A stretch of 64,000 bases of DNA from Ancylostoma caninum (Eukaryota > Nematoda > Chromadorea > Rhabditida > Ancylostomatidae), in the NCBI GenBank assembly GCA_037903475.1, contig JBAJFG010000172.1, positions 4,146,001-4,210,000 of the forward strand, in the 5' to 3' direction. A program made the position numbers and the translations under genes. Positions 47,800-60,360 of this stretch are shown in pieces (position 1 is the first letter of the stretch; each line of letters begins with the position of its first letter). The notes beneath the pieces were generated by a model. That model had not been told where the DNA came from. It was given only the letters and a program-made list of their open reading frames with translations, and did no database searches.

Positions 47800-49400
47800 A
47801 TACTGAGATATAAGCAGCACAATCGAGAGCTACCTATCCTGGCATTCCTCTAAATCTCGAAAGGCCATCAAAACTGTCCAAACGACTTGCGCTAGGTAAG
47901 AAAGAGAGATTTTGCTTGAAATGATCGATCATCAGCGACTTCCCAAATCCAAAGAAGACATATCTGGTCTCAATGTCACTAACCACTTCGACTGAACAAA
48001 TTTCTTTCACCTGGGAGTTGCTCTTAAGGAATTGCATGGTCTATATGGACATAGAGGTCTCAAGGCTACCAAACAAACAGGATAATTCTGCTAAAAGAAT
48101 CCAATTGCAATGGTCTAACCATCTTATCCCATGCTAACGTCGAACCCCATCCATGCCACCATCGCCAATTTGGGCCTCCCCCCCCCCCCCCAACGGTTCG
48201 ATTGACGATGTTCTTCCGCATTTATATTCTACAGTGCTTAGAGACAGTGTATCTCCTTGAATCAGTGCTTTTCTTCTTGAGTCAAAGAATGAGTATTTTA
48301 ACAGTTCTGCGGAAACACTTGATGATACAATTGTAGACGAACGGAAGCGCTTTCAGAGTGTAAAAAAGCAATGGGGCGGGAAAATCGCAACTGAAAAAAA
48401 GCGCAAGGACTTATGTTAACACCTAGTAATTATGTAAATGTTCGGTGAAAAAATAAAATAAACAGCGAAAATCCGCTCTTTCTTTTGTTTCTTCCTTTAT
48501 AACTCATTTCAGACTACCTTTTATTTGAATCTGTTTGCAGACAAAATCTTCAATGAATGTCTGGAACATTTTTTGTTTCCCCTAGCAGAGCGGTTGCCTT
48601 GCAATTCACCCATGTGGCAGTTTAGCATAGTCAGAAGCACGCATCCATTTGTGGAGGATTTTCCGTGGAGACCGGTCAACGCAGAATGTACATCCTCAGT
48701 GAAAACAACGCGCGGCCGCCTCGACGCCGCAAACGCGAGCGTCTGGACTGCGTCAACGATTAGACTGGTCTTATCTTTCATCATTAAATTCACCTCGAGT
48801 AGGCAAAGCATATCACGGTCATTGACACGTGAACCCACACTTTCTACTAAATATGGGTGCATGCTATCAAAAACATCTATCATAGTCGGATTTCATTTAG
48901 AAAAGCCATTCTGTGGCGGTGTATGGTACCACCAAGAACAGATTTTGACACTCGTTGATGAGGAATTTATCTTAAGCAAATTTATCTCCGTATGCCCGAA
49001 TTCCTGAATCATTCGATCCGTTGTATTACAGAGAATCCACACTCATTTCTAAGAAAATAACGAAAAGGAGACGCTTTGCGACATAATAGTGCGTCCCGCG
49101 CGTCTTTTTTTGCAAGGACTAGGGAGATATTGTAGCTGTCAGTTCCAGTTTATCAGCTGTAGAAGGTCTCTTTTATTCATCTGTCTTCCATCAAGATCTT
49201 CCTAGTCTTGTCCACAATTAATAATGAAGCCTGGCAACACCTCGAGAAGAATTTCTCGCATAGTGAAATTGGTGATGAGCCTGTTCTTCTTTATCCTTCG
49301 GGCGATACGAACGAAAACCGAAAAGAACTTCACAGGTTTCTGCGCTCAGTTCAGTAGCTGTCCTGTTATTGGAGCATACATTCTGTGAATGTGACCGAAC
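47800..49400. other. Intergenic; ambiguous overlapping frames at 48521-49007
   Basis: At 48525-49007 a 160-residue plus frame overlaps a 120-residue minus frame (48521-48883, with DRDMLCLLEVNLMM and RPRVVFTEDVHSALTG). Local GC content is raised. The minus frame looks slightly more protein-like, but neither has a motif I recognise. A poly-C run is at 48178-48191. From about 49140 the DNA resembles the 3' flanks of the other ASP genes. Confidence 0.35.
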
Positions 49401-49416
49401 AACGGCGATTGCATCA

Positions 49417-49422
49417 TTTATT
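49417..49422 (-). promoter_or_regulatory. Poly(A) signal AATAAA of ASP-D
   Basis: 115 nt beyond the ASP-D stop, in the shared GGGAATAAATGATGCAATC context. Confidence 0.75.
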
Positions 49423-49536
49423 CCCATACCAAACTAACCACCCATGTTGACAATATGAAACTACGCGGCCTCTTGCCAACATCTAACCATATTCAGAAAT
49501 GTGAATCAGTCTCATAATCCAGCAGGAAAAAGGCTC

Positions 49537-52500
49537 TTAAAAGCACAAGCCATCCGCCGTGCTGCAGGAGCTCGCTCCAGTGGGACAGGCACTGCAGGGT
49601 GTTCCAACTTGGTAGACGTTGCTGTTCACAATATTTCCCCTAAAAGAAAGCTTTGTGTTCAGAACAAAGAGGAATGAATGTGGAACTACCTCGGCGAATA
49701 TCGACATACGCCTACGTATCGGCCATCATTCCTGCACCTTACAATGGCGCATCCCAGAAGGTTGCTTGTGGCCCATCCCATCTGGACAGTATCAGAATTG
49801 AAATTTATAAATATCGTCAATTATCATGCTATTTATTTACATAGTCTGGGCCACAGCTTGGAAAATTCTATAGTCAATGCTATTACACTTTTCACCGCTT
49901 TGTGAATTTATAATACTACTGATATCGTGGACGTTTCAGATAGCAGCTTCCGCATGAAATAACAAATATCTCTATTGGAAACCTTGCTATGACTAGCGTA
50001 TCACTAACTTGGGTGAAGGAGGATATCGGGGCTCCGTCATGGAAGGGGCGGAAGACAACGACTCTCTCGAAGTAGTTCACGTCACGAATCACCTTCCACC
50101 ATTCAGTAACGGACTATAATATGACGGTAAACGAAAGTAATCGCTGCGCACACACACCAAAATGACTAGCTTTCTTAGCTGCTGTGTCAAAGTTGAACCT
50201 CGTTGCTGGGAATGTTTTGAAATTCTCTCCCACGTTTGGCCTCGTGCTTGGTTCCGAAAGTGTCGTGGGACACTGGCTAGCCCAATTAACGGCCCCTTCC
50301 TCCAAGGTGCAGTCGTATTTCTGAATTTTTACACTTGAAAAGTTGCTGGAAGGCAAAGAAACGTTAAATAGTTTACAATTTGCCGCATGTTAGACGCTGT
50401 CGGTAGGTGTTTCCCGTCCTTCCTAGGAATTTGTCCCGTTGCAAGTAGGCCTCTGAACATATCTGGTTTAACCGCATGCGTGAGGGTAGTGTAGCTCATG
50501 TGTTAGATAGCATGGATTATCGAATACATCCAGAATTGAAGGCCGTGAAATTACCTCCGGAAGTTATGCAGCCTTACGTATTCCTTCCTGAGAGTGTCAG
50601 TCATCCTGTTAGCATTGGCATAAGAGCACATACCGCCACCACCACTACCTAAATTGCACGTGCGTGCCATCGGACCCTCGCAGTGGAAATGAAACATCCT
50701 CGGCGTTGCGAATCGTATACAGTGAGAACTGCGAGAGATACGACGGCAGAGTCGAAGAAAAAAGATAGAATGAGAAAGATTTCTCGAAAAAGATTGAAAA
50801 ACAGGAAAGCAGTGATGAGATATCTACAAGTTCCACATTTTTTCAAAGTGTAGTAATTGCAGATTTGGAAAATTACAAGGTTCTCAAAGTAATTTCTTTG
50901 ATTTTGGGCAGAAATTCGAATTCGTTTTAGTGAAAAACTATAATATGTTGTCGTAACCTCCAACATTCACCGTGCGATTCCAGCAGTGCTGTTCTGGAGT
51001 TCTAATTTTCCTGAAGAAGCTCAAGCAGAAACAGCTCATCACTAACCTGTAGGGAATTCTGCTTGCGGAGAAGTAGGTATTGTTGTGGTTGCAGCACCTG
51101 CGCTTGTTGTCGAAGATGTGCTTATTGCAGCAGATGTGCTCGCTGATGAAGATGAGCTTGCTGCCGTGGACATGGTTGCTGACGTAGATGCCGTAGGTGA
51201 GCTTGTTGCAGTAGTAGTTTCACACAATAAAGTGGTAGAGTTACACATATAACCTGCTGGGCAGGTGATCTCACTACATTTTCCGGTATTCACAGTTGTG
51301 CCCGCATAGACAATCTCTCCAACTGTGATGTCCCTAAAACTATTGAACATCTGAATACTGGTTTAGACATTTGAAAAAACCTCGATTCTGTTGCTGTTTC
51401 AAAATGTTGGGGCCGTGATATATTATATAACAATCTGCTTTAACTGATAGTTCTTTATAAAATTCATCATCTCAGAGTAGTCGCTTAGAAATGTACATTT
51501 CTCGCCCAAAACAGTTTTTTTCTGAAAACGACAATGTGAGACCTCCACCGGAATAATATCGACAGTTGACAGTAGTAATCGTTCCTCATTCTCCATCCAG
51601 AGAACCTGCATCCTACAGAAAAAAAATCCCGCTGCGACGTTCATTGCAGAACACGGTCCATTCAGATTTTGGGTCCAGATCAGTTTTCAAGCACCTTCTC
51701 ATTGGAAGAGGCTCCATCGCCATGGACTATATAATGGTCAAAACATTGATGTCTTGCCCTCAACTTTTTGATGTGTTGGTTCTGAGGTGTTTTGATTTGC
51801 GTAGATGCGTAGGTGCTTTCGTGCAGAATTTTTTGTCGTTGTCAATTCGATAAGAAGATGGCGGAACATCTAGCTTTTGTGGTCCGACTGTTCCGAGAGC
51901 CAGATTTGAATTCCTCCTAGATTGCTCATCTCCGCTTGCCGACTAAGTTTTTTTTTTAACCATGCACCTTTGAAATATGCACTCCTACCATTTTTTGTTT
52001 GATTCCCCTCAAAAAAAATAAGTGCTCCTTATATAACGTTGAAGGATTTAGTTTATTTTAGCTCTCCATAATTTCATGACTCCACTCTTTCGTTTTCTTT
52101 AGGTTTCTAAAGACAGAGAGGGTAGGTTGCCAAGCAATTCATGATGATATTTGAGCATACACTCTCAAACCACTCTACCCAAAACGAAAAATGCAGCACC
52201 CTAGTCTAACCTATCACCCTAATAATCAATGCTAATGTCCGCTCTGAACCTAAATAAGACATAAGAAGCTCGAGATAAGTCCTAGGTTAATCAAGAGTTC
52301 TTGCGTGAGGGTTAATCAATTCATCCCTTAGCTGTTTGTGCTCTTAACATTTCCTTTGTTTATGTACACGAAAATGTTTTCCTGTACAGGTTTGATTGAT
52401 CTCTTCTACTCGTTATCTAACAGGAATGGATGATTAAAGGCAGAGGGCCACCTCGTTCTGCCTGTTGGATTTACCAACATATCCTAGACCTTCTCATCAT

Positions 52501-55445
52501 GTTGATCCCTGAGACGTACATGAACAGGCATAGAAGCGACGAAATACCCATTTTTGAAAAGCACGAGCTGGGTAAAAATTTGGAGCCCGGAGGCGGATCG
52601 CTCCAAGCTGTGCTGGCTGCCTGCCACGGCTGCCGCGTTGGTCAACGAGTCTTGGCGTGTTCAATCGATAAGATTAATGGCTTCACATGTCAACTCGGGT
52701 TGGCAAACTGTTACAGACCCCGTCCTGGAAGACGGGTTTATAGACCATTCTGAGACAATTTATGTATACCGTTGGAACCATCGCGCCGAGTAGATGCAGA
52801 ATCTACTGTTAGCTGAACTACGAAGCTGAGGTGGACCCCTGCCTTTAAGCGCGTCGCAGATGAGGTACATGTGCATTCTATGCCTCTACGATTCTCAGAT
52901 GCAGCCAAATGCGTACCCCCTCTCACAAAGCGATTAAAGCTGACTCCTTTATCTTTCCTTCCCTCAATGTTGCTAACACTCACCCGTGCTGACCCATGGG
53001 GTTGTAAGACCCAGTCCATCGTACACCGGAATACGGGCCCTACTGGGATTGAATAGTCCAATCGGTCGTAAGGATTCAGAGCAGCCTCGGTTGGTGCTCC
53101 TTTCCAGGTTCTTCCAGGACTCAGGTCAGGCCTTCGGATGGATTCCTGGGGCGAAGTAAATCAGATGGTTAGCATACGTCAGCAAGGATCGTCGTTGAAA
53201 CACACGTCGTTGAAGACAAAGCCAAACAAGAATATATAATACTAGCTCAGCAACAAGAAGAACAGACTTCCTTCTGATATCATCAATACTTCGTTCAATT
53301 CATGATTCGGGAAGTCACGGATGTGGATCAGTTTCGGCTCGGAAAGCAGTAAAATCCAGAGGTTTCTACATGATTCAACATTGAATAGTCAGATCTCTGA
53401 GGAGATTTTATTAGATTCGGTTTCCCTGTTCTCTATCCCTGCCTGGTAAAGAAGTCCTGTAGTTTTAATAAGCTTTCCTGAAGGATTCCGCCTCTAGTCT
53501 AAATGGGTCTCATCTTTATATCGCTTATTTTTCTCATGGGCAAGTTTAATCATAAAAACACGCAAGAAACCTAGAAATTTCCCGTTTATATCCCACTTTT
53601 GTATCAAATTGAAACTTGTATGTGGAACAGAACAGATTTCTGTAGCTGCTACAAAATCATCATGCAAGAGTTACATAGGCGCTCAGAAGTGTGGAGGTCC
53701 TCCTTATCACCTTTCCAACACGATCCCCCCTATCCCTCCCCCTCTGATGGTTTGTCGCTAGACACTCGCCTCTGTTTGCTTATTTCCATAACGACTTTTT
53801 AGCAGTGGTCCACAAGAAGTTCTGGTCTTTTCAACGGTTGCAACCTCAATAAAAGCCTGTGCTTTCACATGGATATCACCAATGTACCCCAACAAAGAGT
53901 AGGTCTTCGATCATGAATAGTTTAATGAGAACTCACGGGGAATTGAAAATGCAGTATAAACTGTCCCTTTTGTCGTTCTCACATCTGTTCAATGCACATC
54001 CTATTTCTGTGTTGTTAGGTCGAATTACCTGAAACATTCAAAGTCCTTGAATCCTCTTGCGGGAGTCTTTTTTAAAATACATCTTACATTGGCGTAAGTT
54101 TTCAACTGCTCAGGACCATTGTAGATAGCATTGCTGATGACAGTGCCTTTGCTAGCAATGCTCAAAGGATTAATAGTGATCTGGGGCAGGATGTTGGTCA
54201 CGATAGCATTACTCATTATTTTTTCTGCAGAGTCTGCCTGGGTATCATCGTAGATGCTAAAAATACAGGTATGCTGAGATCAAATTATGAGGCAGATGAT
54301 AATTGTAGTACTGATAATCCATCTGTACTTTCATTGCAAACTAGCACGATTATTTTTTTTTATTTTACTTTGTTTTTTGCTGCTTTCATTTTCGTATATT
54401 TATTCTCGATTAATTGATATTAAAACCCGTATTTTTTGTGATTATATTCATGTATATAAGTCCCCGAAGCACCGGGTGAGCGCTGTTTTTTCCCACATCA
54501 TCCCCTTCTCCAGCCCGTATTATTCGACCGCTCAGCTACTGTCGGCGCTGTGTCTGTGCATGATTGCAGACATAATCTATCGGCCTGATTTCGAACTTTT
54601 TGAGGGTTATGGTTCTACCACGGTTAGAGGTGACATACACTGTTTTTCAAATGAGAGTTTCAAATGTAACTAGACGGCATACCCGGCTTCACTCGGGTGT
54701 TTTAGTACCCCGGCTATTTTACACTGTGAAGGCAATATTTTTGTGATCAAACCTAAGCAACAAACAATTTTTCATCATACCATTCGCAAAAATTTGGTAA
54801 AGTCATTTGAGCAATAACTTCATGGAAAGTGTTTGTCGTGTTAGTGTTCTGGGGTGTTCGGGGACTTTAGCAGGCGTGTTCCCACCCATCCCTATGCAAA
54901 ACCGGAAAAATCAATAAATTAATATTCTCGTGCAGTGTGATCCTCACATCCGTGCTCGAACTATTGAAGAACCAGAGAAGTATGTCCTCACCAACCTCCA
55001 GCCAAAAAGTGCGAAAAATCAATAAACTTGATAAATCAGTGGACAGGCACTTGCAAACGCTCGTCATATTCGTGTTCAGCGCATTGGAGAACCCTAGTGG
55101 ACATGCCCTTGCCGACCCCTGCACAAAAGGTATGAAAAATCAATAAAATCGATGAATCAATACCTCCGCTCAAATGGTTGTCATATTCATGTTCATCATA
55201 TTGGAGAACCCCAGTAGACATGCCCCGCGACTTATTAAACAAAAATAATGAAAAATCAATAAAATAGATGTAATCGATGGGCCAGTCGATATTCTGTTCC
55301 GAAAAGTTACCTATAACCTTCGCCGACCCCTGAAGGACCTATACGGAAAATTTGGTCCAAATCGGTCCATCCTTCGCGGATTCTATTCCGAACATACAAA
55401 CAAACAAACAAACACATACATACATACATACATACATACATACAT

Positions 55446-55524
<79 letters not shown>

Positions 55525-57903
55525 TTTTCGCTTTTATATATACAGATGTTCCCGTGTATGACTCAAGTACTCATCAATTCGCTAAGTTGAAAGTGGCTAA
55601 TAAGGTGAAGAATTCCTAACTCATGACGTCAGCAGAAGCAGACGCATGTATTTCACAAGAACATCATTAGTATTCAGTGTCGCGACCACCGTTCGCAAGA
55701 GTGGATGTGGCTTCTCGCTTTTAATTTCAGTTTTTTTTTGCTTTTAATTTCTAAGGCTTATGAGAAAAGCGTAAAAGGGCAGGGCTATGCTCTGAGATAT
55801 GGCATCGCATGATCTGTTAACTCTAATCTACCCTGCTTTATCTGAAGCTACGGATGTGTTCCTCAACTCTTCGAATCCAGAGACTGGATGCATCTATTGG
55901 TGTGAAATGAAAGGGAGGTGGTGAATAGGGCCAAAGAACAAGAAAACAAGGGCAGATATTGATGTGCAACAAATATAATAATAAACAATAAGACCTTGAG
56001 TGGCGTGTAGCATCCCAAAAAGAAAGAGAAAAATTGAAAGTCTTCACGTTGTATGCCTTCATACATTCGCGAAAAGCCTTGGTCAAAATGTGAAGGCTTG
56101 AACACCAACATTATTGACAAATATGTAAATATAATTATTACGTAAAACTTAAGTAAAGTAACGTACGAGAAGAAGAAATCCGCCATTCCTCCGGTATTAG
56201 CTGGGGGGTCATAATCACATGTTTCCCCCAGGGCTTTTATTGCAGTCTGTTCCAGGGTACAGCTCCATTTCTGAAACGGTTGCGGGTAGAAGCAGAATTC
56301 TATCATGTTCTGAGACTTTGTACCTTATGTGCATATATTTATCTGTCTATCCACTCGTCTAATCTCCTTCATAGGAGGGGTTCAAGCCGATTAGTCGCGA
56401 GGCTAAGTGGCGCATCCTCTGGTGGCGAACAGAGGGCTAATAGCAAATCAATCGCGACCTTGTGCCTGCCCTGAGACGCGTTTGTTTGGATTTAGGGGAT
56501 GGACTCCCTGTTTCCTACAGGCTTACACCTTTCCAAGCTACACACAGTAATAATAGAGAGTTGTCCCCTGATCTGGAAGAGTCGCTGGTACGATAGCGTC
56601 GGTGAGGACGAGGTCCGAGAGGTTTTCTAGGCTGCCTAAAGCAAGAAGAGATATTTTGACTGTCTGTAACTTCAGCGCGCACGCACTTGCACCGGAGACT
56701 TTCATCGAGGATCTGATGGTGCAGGCCAGGGAGATTAGCTACGACGTCATCGGACTGGCCGAGACAGGAGACATTGGCTACTGAGCGCCACCTTCGACAT
56801 TGGAAAAGAACTGTTCCTTGAAACCTGCGACAGTTGAGGACTTGGTGAAGTTGGTGTCCTTGTCAACACGAATTTGATCAAAAACATCGAATCGTTCGAA
56901 CAGCTAACAAGCCGAATCGGACGTTTGTGATTGAAAAGGTGTGGATCAACGCCGACCATGACGATCTTCATCGCCTTCGCTTCAACATCCAGCTACGACG
57001 AAGACGAGATCGAGGCCTTCTACATGGACTTGGAAAAATTCTACAGCGAAGATCATACGTTCTATAAGGGTAACGTTGGCGACTTCAGCGCCGAGATCGG
57101 CTCTAGGAGAACGCCTGAGGAACTTCAAATTGGTACCTACATTAACCTTGGAGCGAACAGGGAGGGAGGCTGTCTGCGTTTATCATGACGACGAAGACCT
57201 TCCATGGTGACTCACAATTTCAGAAGACAACCTCTCTTCGTTAGACGTGTGCGTCAACCGTTGGAAAGTAGCAGAACGAAATTGACCACATCATCGTCAA
57301 TCAAAGGTTCTGCCTGCACGACGTCGGTGTTGGACCGAGCTTCTACACCAGATCAGACCCGAAGACCATCGGGAGTCGCGCTGATCAGGGTGAACCATGC
57401 TCCACTGACAATCATCGAGGCGGAGAGGTTTCACCGATAGAATTGTTGGAATGAAAAATGCCATAGTTATAGCTGTGGAGCATAATTCTGTATAAAGCAG
57501 TCAAGCAACTAGACTAAATCAGGTACAGCTTTGAATGACGAATTATTGCTTTGCTTGGGTCTTCGAGGATGTGGTGTCATCCACTCAGAAAACAACTGAC
57601 CAACTGAGTCATTCCCGTTGCTGGTGGCAGTTTCTGTGTAGGGCTCATGCCATTTTGTTGCTCGTGTTTAGCCACTTTTGCTCTTTCATCATTGATGGGT
57701 TGAAGAATGCCGTTGTCAATTGTAGTCTTGTCTAGGTAACCGTTTGGCTGACATTGTGGTTGGACGAATGTCACCGGTCTTCCTTAAGTGAACTAAATTC
57801 TTCCTGGAATATTCGCCATGAGAAATGCGGACGATCGCTTACCTTCGCACAGGGCAAGCAATACAGAGGCTATGGCGAGCGCTGTGAAGTTGAGGTTGGC
57901 CAT
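49537..57903 (-). CDS. ASP-D: secreted double-CAP (SCP/TAPS) protein, 12 exons, ~504 aa
   Basis: Exons in transcript order: 57903-57843, 57782-57601, 56270-56167, 54256-54088, 54028-53937, 51333-51047, 50648-50555, 50452-50377, 50320-50171, 50113-50009, 49781-49690, 49639-49537; phases join. Signal peptide: MANLNFTALAIASVLLALCEG. CAP domain 1 is the most diverged of the four (PINDERAKVAKH, CTLEQTAIKALGETC, PNNTEIGC). The Cys module is followed by the longest Ser/Thr/Ala linker (exon 6 of 287 nt). Domain 2 opens with a Gly-rich stretch before MCSYANANRMTD and keeps RLHNFRR, LEEGA, VGENF and YVGVCRYSP, with ISSFTQMGW instead of GHFTQMGW; the W of NMW in exon 8 is R. Exon 9 ends AAA before GCTAGT, so its donor is GC. 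Introns are enlarged by insertions: an RTE relic in intron 2, a microsatellite-bearing repeat in intron 3 and a MITE in intron 5. Secretion expected; role unknown. Confidence 0.88.
52434..52848. mobile_element. TTAA-flanked MITE copy 2, ~415 bp, in intron 5 of ASP-D
   Basis: Same TTAA-bounded termini and length as the copy at 41655-42068. The near-identity suggests both were inserted recently, in introns of two different paralogs and at non-equivalent positions. Confidence 0.85.
54430..55545 (+). repeat. ~1.1-kb dispersed repeat with internal tandem units, intron 3 of ASP-D
   Basis: From 54670 it has a short hairpin, cccggcttcactcggg. From 54905 four imperfect units of 108-121 bases follow, each with gaaaaatcaataaa (54905, 55013, 55134, 55250). 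It then runs through ccgacccctgaaggacctat into a microsatellite and ends near tttatatatacaga. The layout resembles retroelement tails seen in other invertebrates, but I cannot name the family. The 128-residue frame at 54287-54673 has a hydrophobic start of low complexity and is not called. Confidence 0.55.
55395..55521 (+). repeat. Compound microsatellite (AAAC)n(CATA)n(CA)n
   Basis: Four AAAC-type units, about nine CATA units, then about 35 CA units. It yields artefactual Thr-His and Cys-Val frames on the two strands. It probably varies in length between individuals. Confidence 0.97.
56480..57440 (+). mobile_element. RTE-like retrotransposon relic in intron 2 of ASP-D
   Basis: Homologous to 58860-59660: the same order of pieces, with VCNFSAHALAPETFIEDLM at 56660-56720, AFYMDLEKFYSEDHTFYKG at 57018-57070 and GDFSAEIGSRRTPEEL at 57079-57126 (endonuclease GDFN motif with N changed to S). 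Frameshifts and stops break it, and it ends before any reverse transcriptase. The 5' part carries taggggatggactcc (about 56493-56507), also found near the right end of the window in the element at 60690-64000. Confidence 0.75.
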
Positions 57904-57929
57904 GTCTGATGAATTCGCCGTTCAGGGAT

Positions 57930-57989
57930 GCCTTTTATTGGGAGAGATTATTCGGATTAAAACGTGGCTTCGTGGCCCCCTCCTGACAT
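57930..57989 (-). promoter_or_regulatory. Conserved promoter block of ASP-D
   Basis: Minus strand: ATGTCAGGAGGGGGCCACG, AAGCCACGTTT and TATA-like CCCAATAAAAGG about 27 nt before the ATG. The TATA-like box is unchanged; the CACGTT core is kept while its flanks diverge. Confidence 0.6.
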
Positions 57990-57999
57990 AAGCGCACAT

Positions 58000-58720
58000 A
58001 TGAACTGTTTTTCTAGAGTTCTATACAAAATCAGTAGCTGTCGTTGAAATGCGCCAATTGATTTTCGGAAAGTCACGCTTTGCATGATGGGTTACCGTTT
58101 CCTGTTGCATTCCAAGCAGCATTTCGTGTGTTTCGCTCATGCATGTGCGGGCATTGTCCTGGAAACGCCGCGACTCAAGTTCCTTCATTATAAAACCTGG
58201 AGATCACTTTTGAGATGTGATAGGCGCGTTCTGTAACAGTTGAAATAAGAAGGATGTGCAGTTAGTGAGAGAAATGTATTGAGTTGGGAATAAAATTGTA
58301 AGCTTTTCCTGTTCTTTTTTCTCCCGCTCCACTTTTAACGGATCATGCCGAAAATCACACTGATTGGTAGCTCTTTGCCACTTCCAAGTGTGATTTGTGG
58401 AGTGAATTCTCTATGCTGCGTCTGCTTTTCTCTTAAAAACATGGCCTTTAGCCACATCACGAGAAAGACTTCAGGCAATTCTATTAGGTCGTCAAGCATG
58501 AGAAGTCTGTCTGATTTTATGAGCGGTCAGTTTGACAGTCTCTATCATCGAAGCTTTACCGGCTCAGTTCTCATCCTTATTTTCATTAAAAAGATGTTTC
58601 TTATTCATTCAAAATCGCCGTCTTTGTTTTTGGTCAATTTCCAATTTTTTGTTTCAAAGCATTTTTTGTAGAACTGCTCAAAGACGAAAAATCGTGTCTA
58701 TTTGAAACATACATAGGTTC
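58000..58720. other. Intergenic, nothing recognised
   Basis: A plus-strand frame of 108 residues (58345-58671) has no motif and lies next to repeat DNA; not called. Unlike ASP-B and ASP-C, no copy of the array-associated module is visible upstream of ASP-D. Confidence 0.4.
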
Positions 58721-58729
58721 CATTTTCCA

Positions 58730-60360
58730 GCCACGGAGGCGCTTCGAGGTCGTCTCCGGCGACCACTCCGGGGATGCCCGGCTAACTTCTCTGTAAGATC
58801 CTACCCCAGCCCCTACGGAAAATAGGGAACAGCAAGTTATTTCCTACATGGTTACACTTTTTTTCAAGCTACACACAGAAATAATAGACAGTGTTCTCCT
58901 GATCTGGAAGAGTCACTGGTACGACCGCCCCATTGAGGACGAGGTCCGAGGGCTTTTCTAGACTGCCTAAAACTAGAAGGACTATGATGACTTTCTGTAC
59001 CTTAAACGCGCACACACTTGCGTTGGAGACTTCCATAGAGGATCTGATGATGCAGGCCAGGAAGATTAGGTACGACGTCATCAGACTGACCGAGACAGTA
59101 GACATTGGCTACTGAGCGCCACTCTCGACACTGAAGAAAAACTGTTTCTTAAAACCTGTGACAGTAGAGGAGTTGGTAATGTGGGTGTCCTTGCCAACAC
59201 GAGTGTGGTCATGAACATTGATCTGTTCGAACAGCTAACAAGTCGAATCAGACCTTTGCGATTGAAAAGATGTAGATCAACGCCGACCCTGATAATCTTC
59301 GTCGCCTTCGCTCCAACATCCACCTACGACGAAGACGAGATCGATGCCTTCTATATGGACTTAGAGAAGTTCTACAGCGAAGATCGCACATTCTATAGGT
59401 GTATCGTCGGCGACTCCAACGCCGAGATCGGCTCTAGGAGAACGCCTAAACAAATTCACATCGGTACCCACGGCCTACAGTGGGACGAACAGGGAGAGAG
59501 GCTGTCTCAGTTTATCATTATGACGAAGAACATTTATGGTAACTCACAACTTCAGAAGCGAACCTCCCTCCGATGGACGTGGAAGTCACCCGATGGAGAG
59601 TACCGTAACGAAATTGACCACAACATCGTCAATCAAAGGTTCTGCCTGACCGACATTGGTGTTCTACCGAACTTCTACACCGGATCAAATCATCACCTCT
59701 CTTGCGCAGGATTTTTCTCCTCACGCGAAGGAGAGAAATTCACAAAATTCAAGAAGAGAAGGCCCAAGCCCGTCATCATTCGGGGACTCTTCACTTCGTT
59801 AGCCGGCTCTTGGGAAGATGCTGTTGTCGACAACATCGACGAGGAATACGATCGGCTTGTTCAACATCTCCGCGAATGCGCAAAGAAAGCCGAGGGTTCA
59901 AGAGCCACCAAGAGGCGCCTGTCCTACGAGACCCTCGAGCTGATACGCCAGCGTGGAGCAGCGAGAGCCGCAGGCAACTACCAGCTAACGTCCGAGCTCG
60001 CAAAACGGTGCAGAGAAGCGATAAAAGAAGACCTCAAGGAGAGACGAGCAGCAGTGTTGGCCGAAGCCGCAGAGGCAGGGAAAAGCATGCGCAACGCCCG
60101 CCTAGACTTCGTAAACCGCAAGGCCAAGATGTCCGCCCTCTGGCGCCCTGATTTCTTCCTCGAGACGGATAATGGAAAAGGTCATCAACGACTTCTACTT
60201 AGATCTCTTCGATAGCCACTTCCACCTTCCTCAATGTCATTTTAGGGAGGATGGGTATGTTGTCCCATCGGTTCTCCCTTTCGAAGTCCGACATGCCATC
60301 AAGTATTTTGGACAATCCTATGGAGAGATGAGAAGTGATCTAGTAAAGCTTCGAAGATAG
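58730..60360 (+). mobile_element. RTE-like retrotransposon relic: endonuclease plus start of reverse transcriptase region
   Basis: The main open frame (59181-60215, 344 codons) holds the C-terminal part of an APE-type endonuclease: AFYMDLEKFYSEDRTFYR, GDSNAEIGSRRTP (GDFN with F changed to S), LRWTWKSPDGEYRNEIDHNI and YTGSNHHLSC (SDH with D changed to N), then a basic linker (ATKRRLSYETLELIRQRGAA). A further frame (60172-60360) begins the pre-RT region (MEKVINDFYLDLFDSH) and stops. The N-terminal endonuclease piece is in another frame at 58990-59115. Catalytic residues are altered and the RT is missing, so it is dead. Longer and better kept than the relic at 56.5 kb. Confidence 0.82.

Noticed and set aside
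47461..47820. 119-codon minus-strand frame
   Set aside because: Lies entirely within the second copy of the same MITE.
55307..55561. Cys-Val and Thr-His repeat proteins
   Set aside because: They are translations of the CA/CATA microsatellite.
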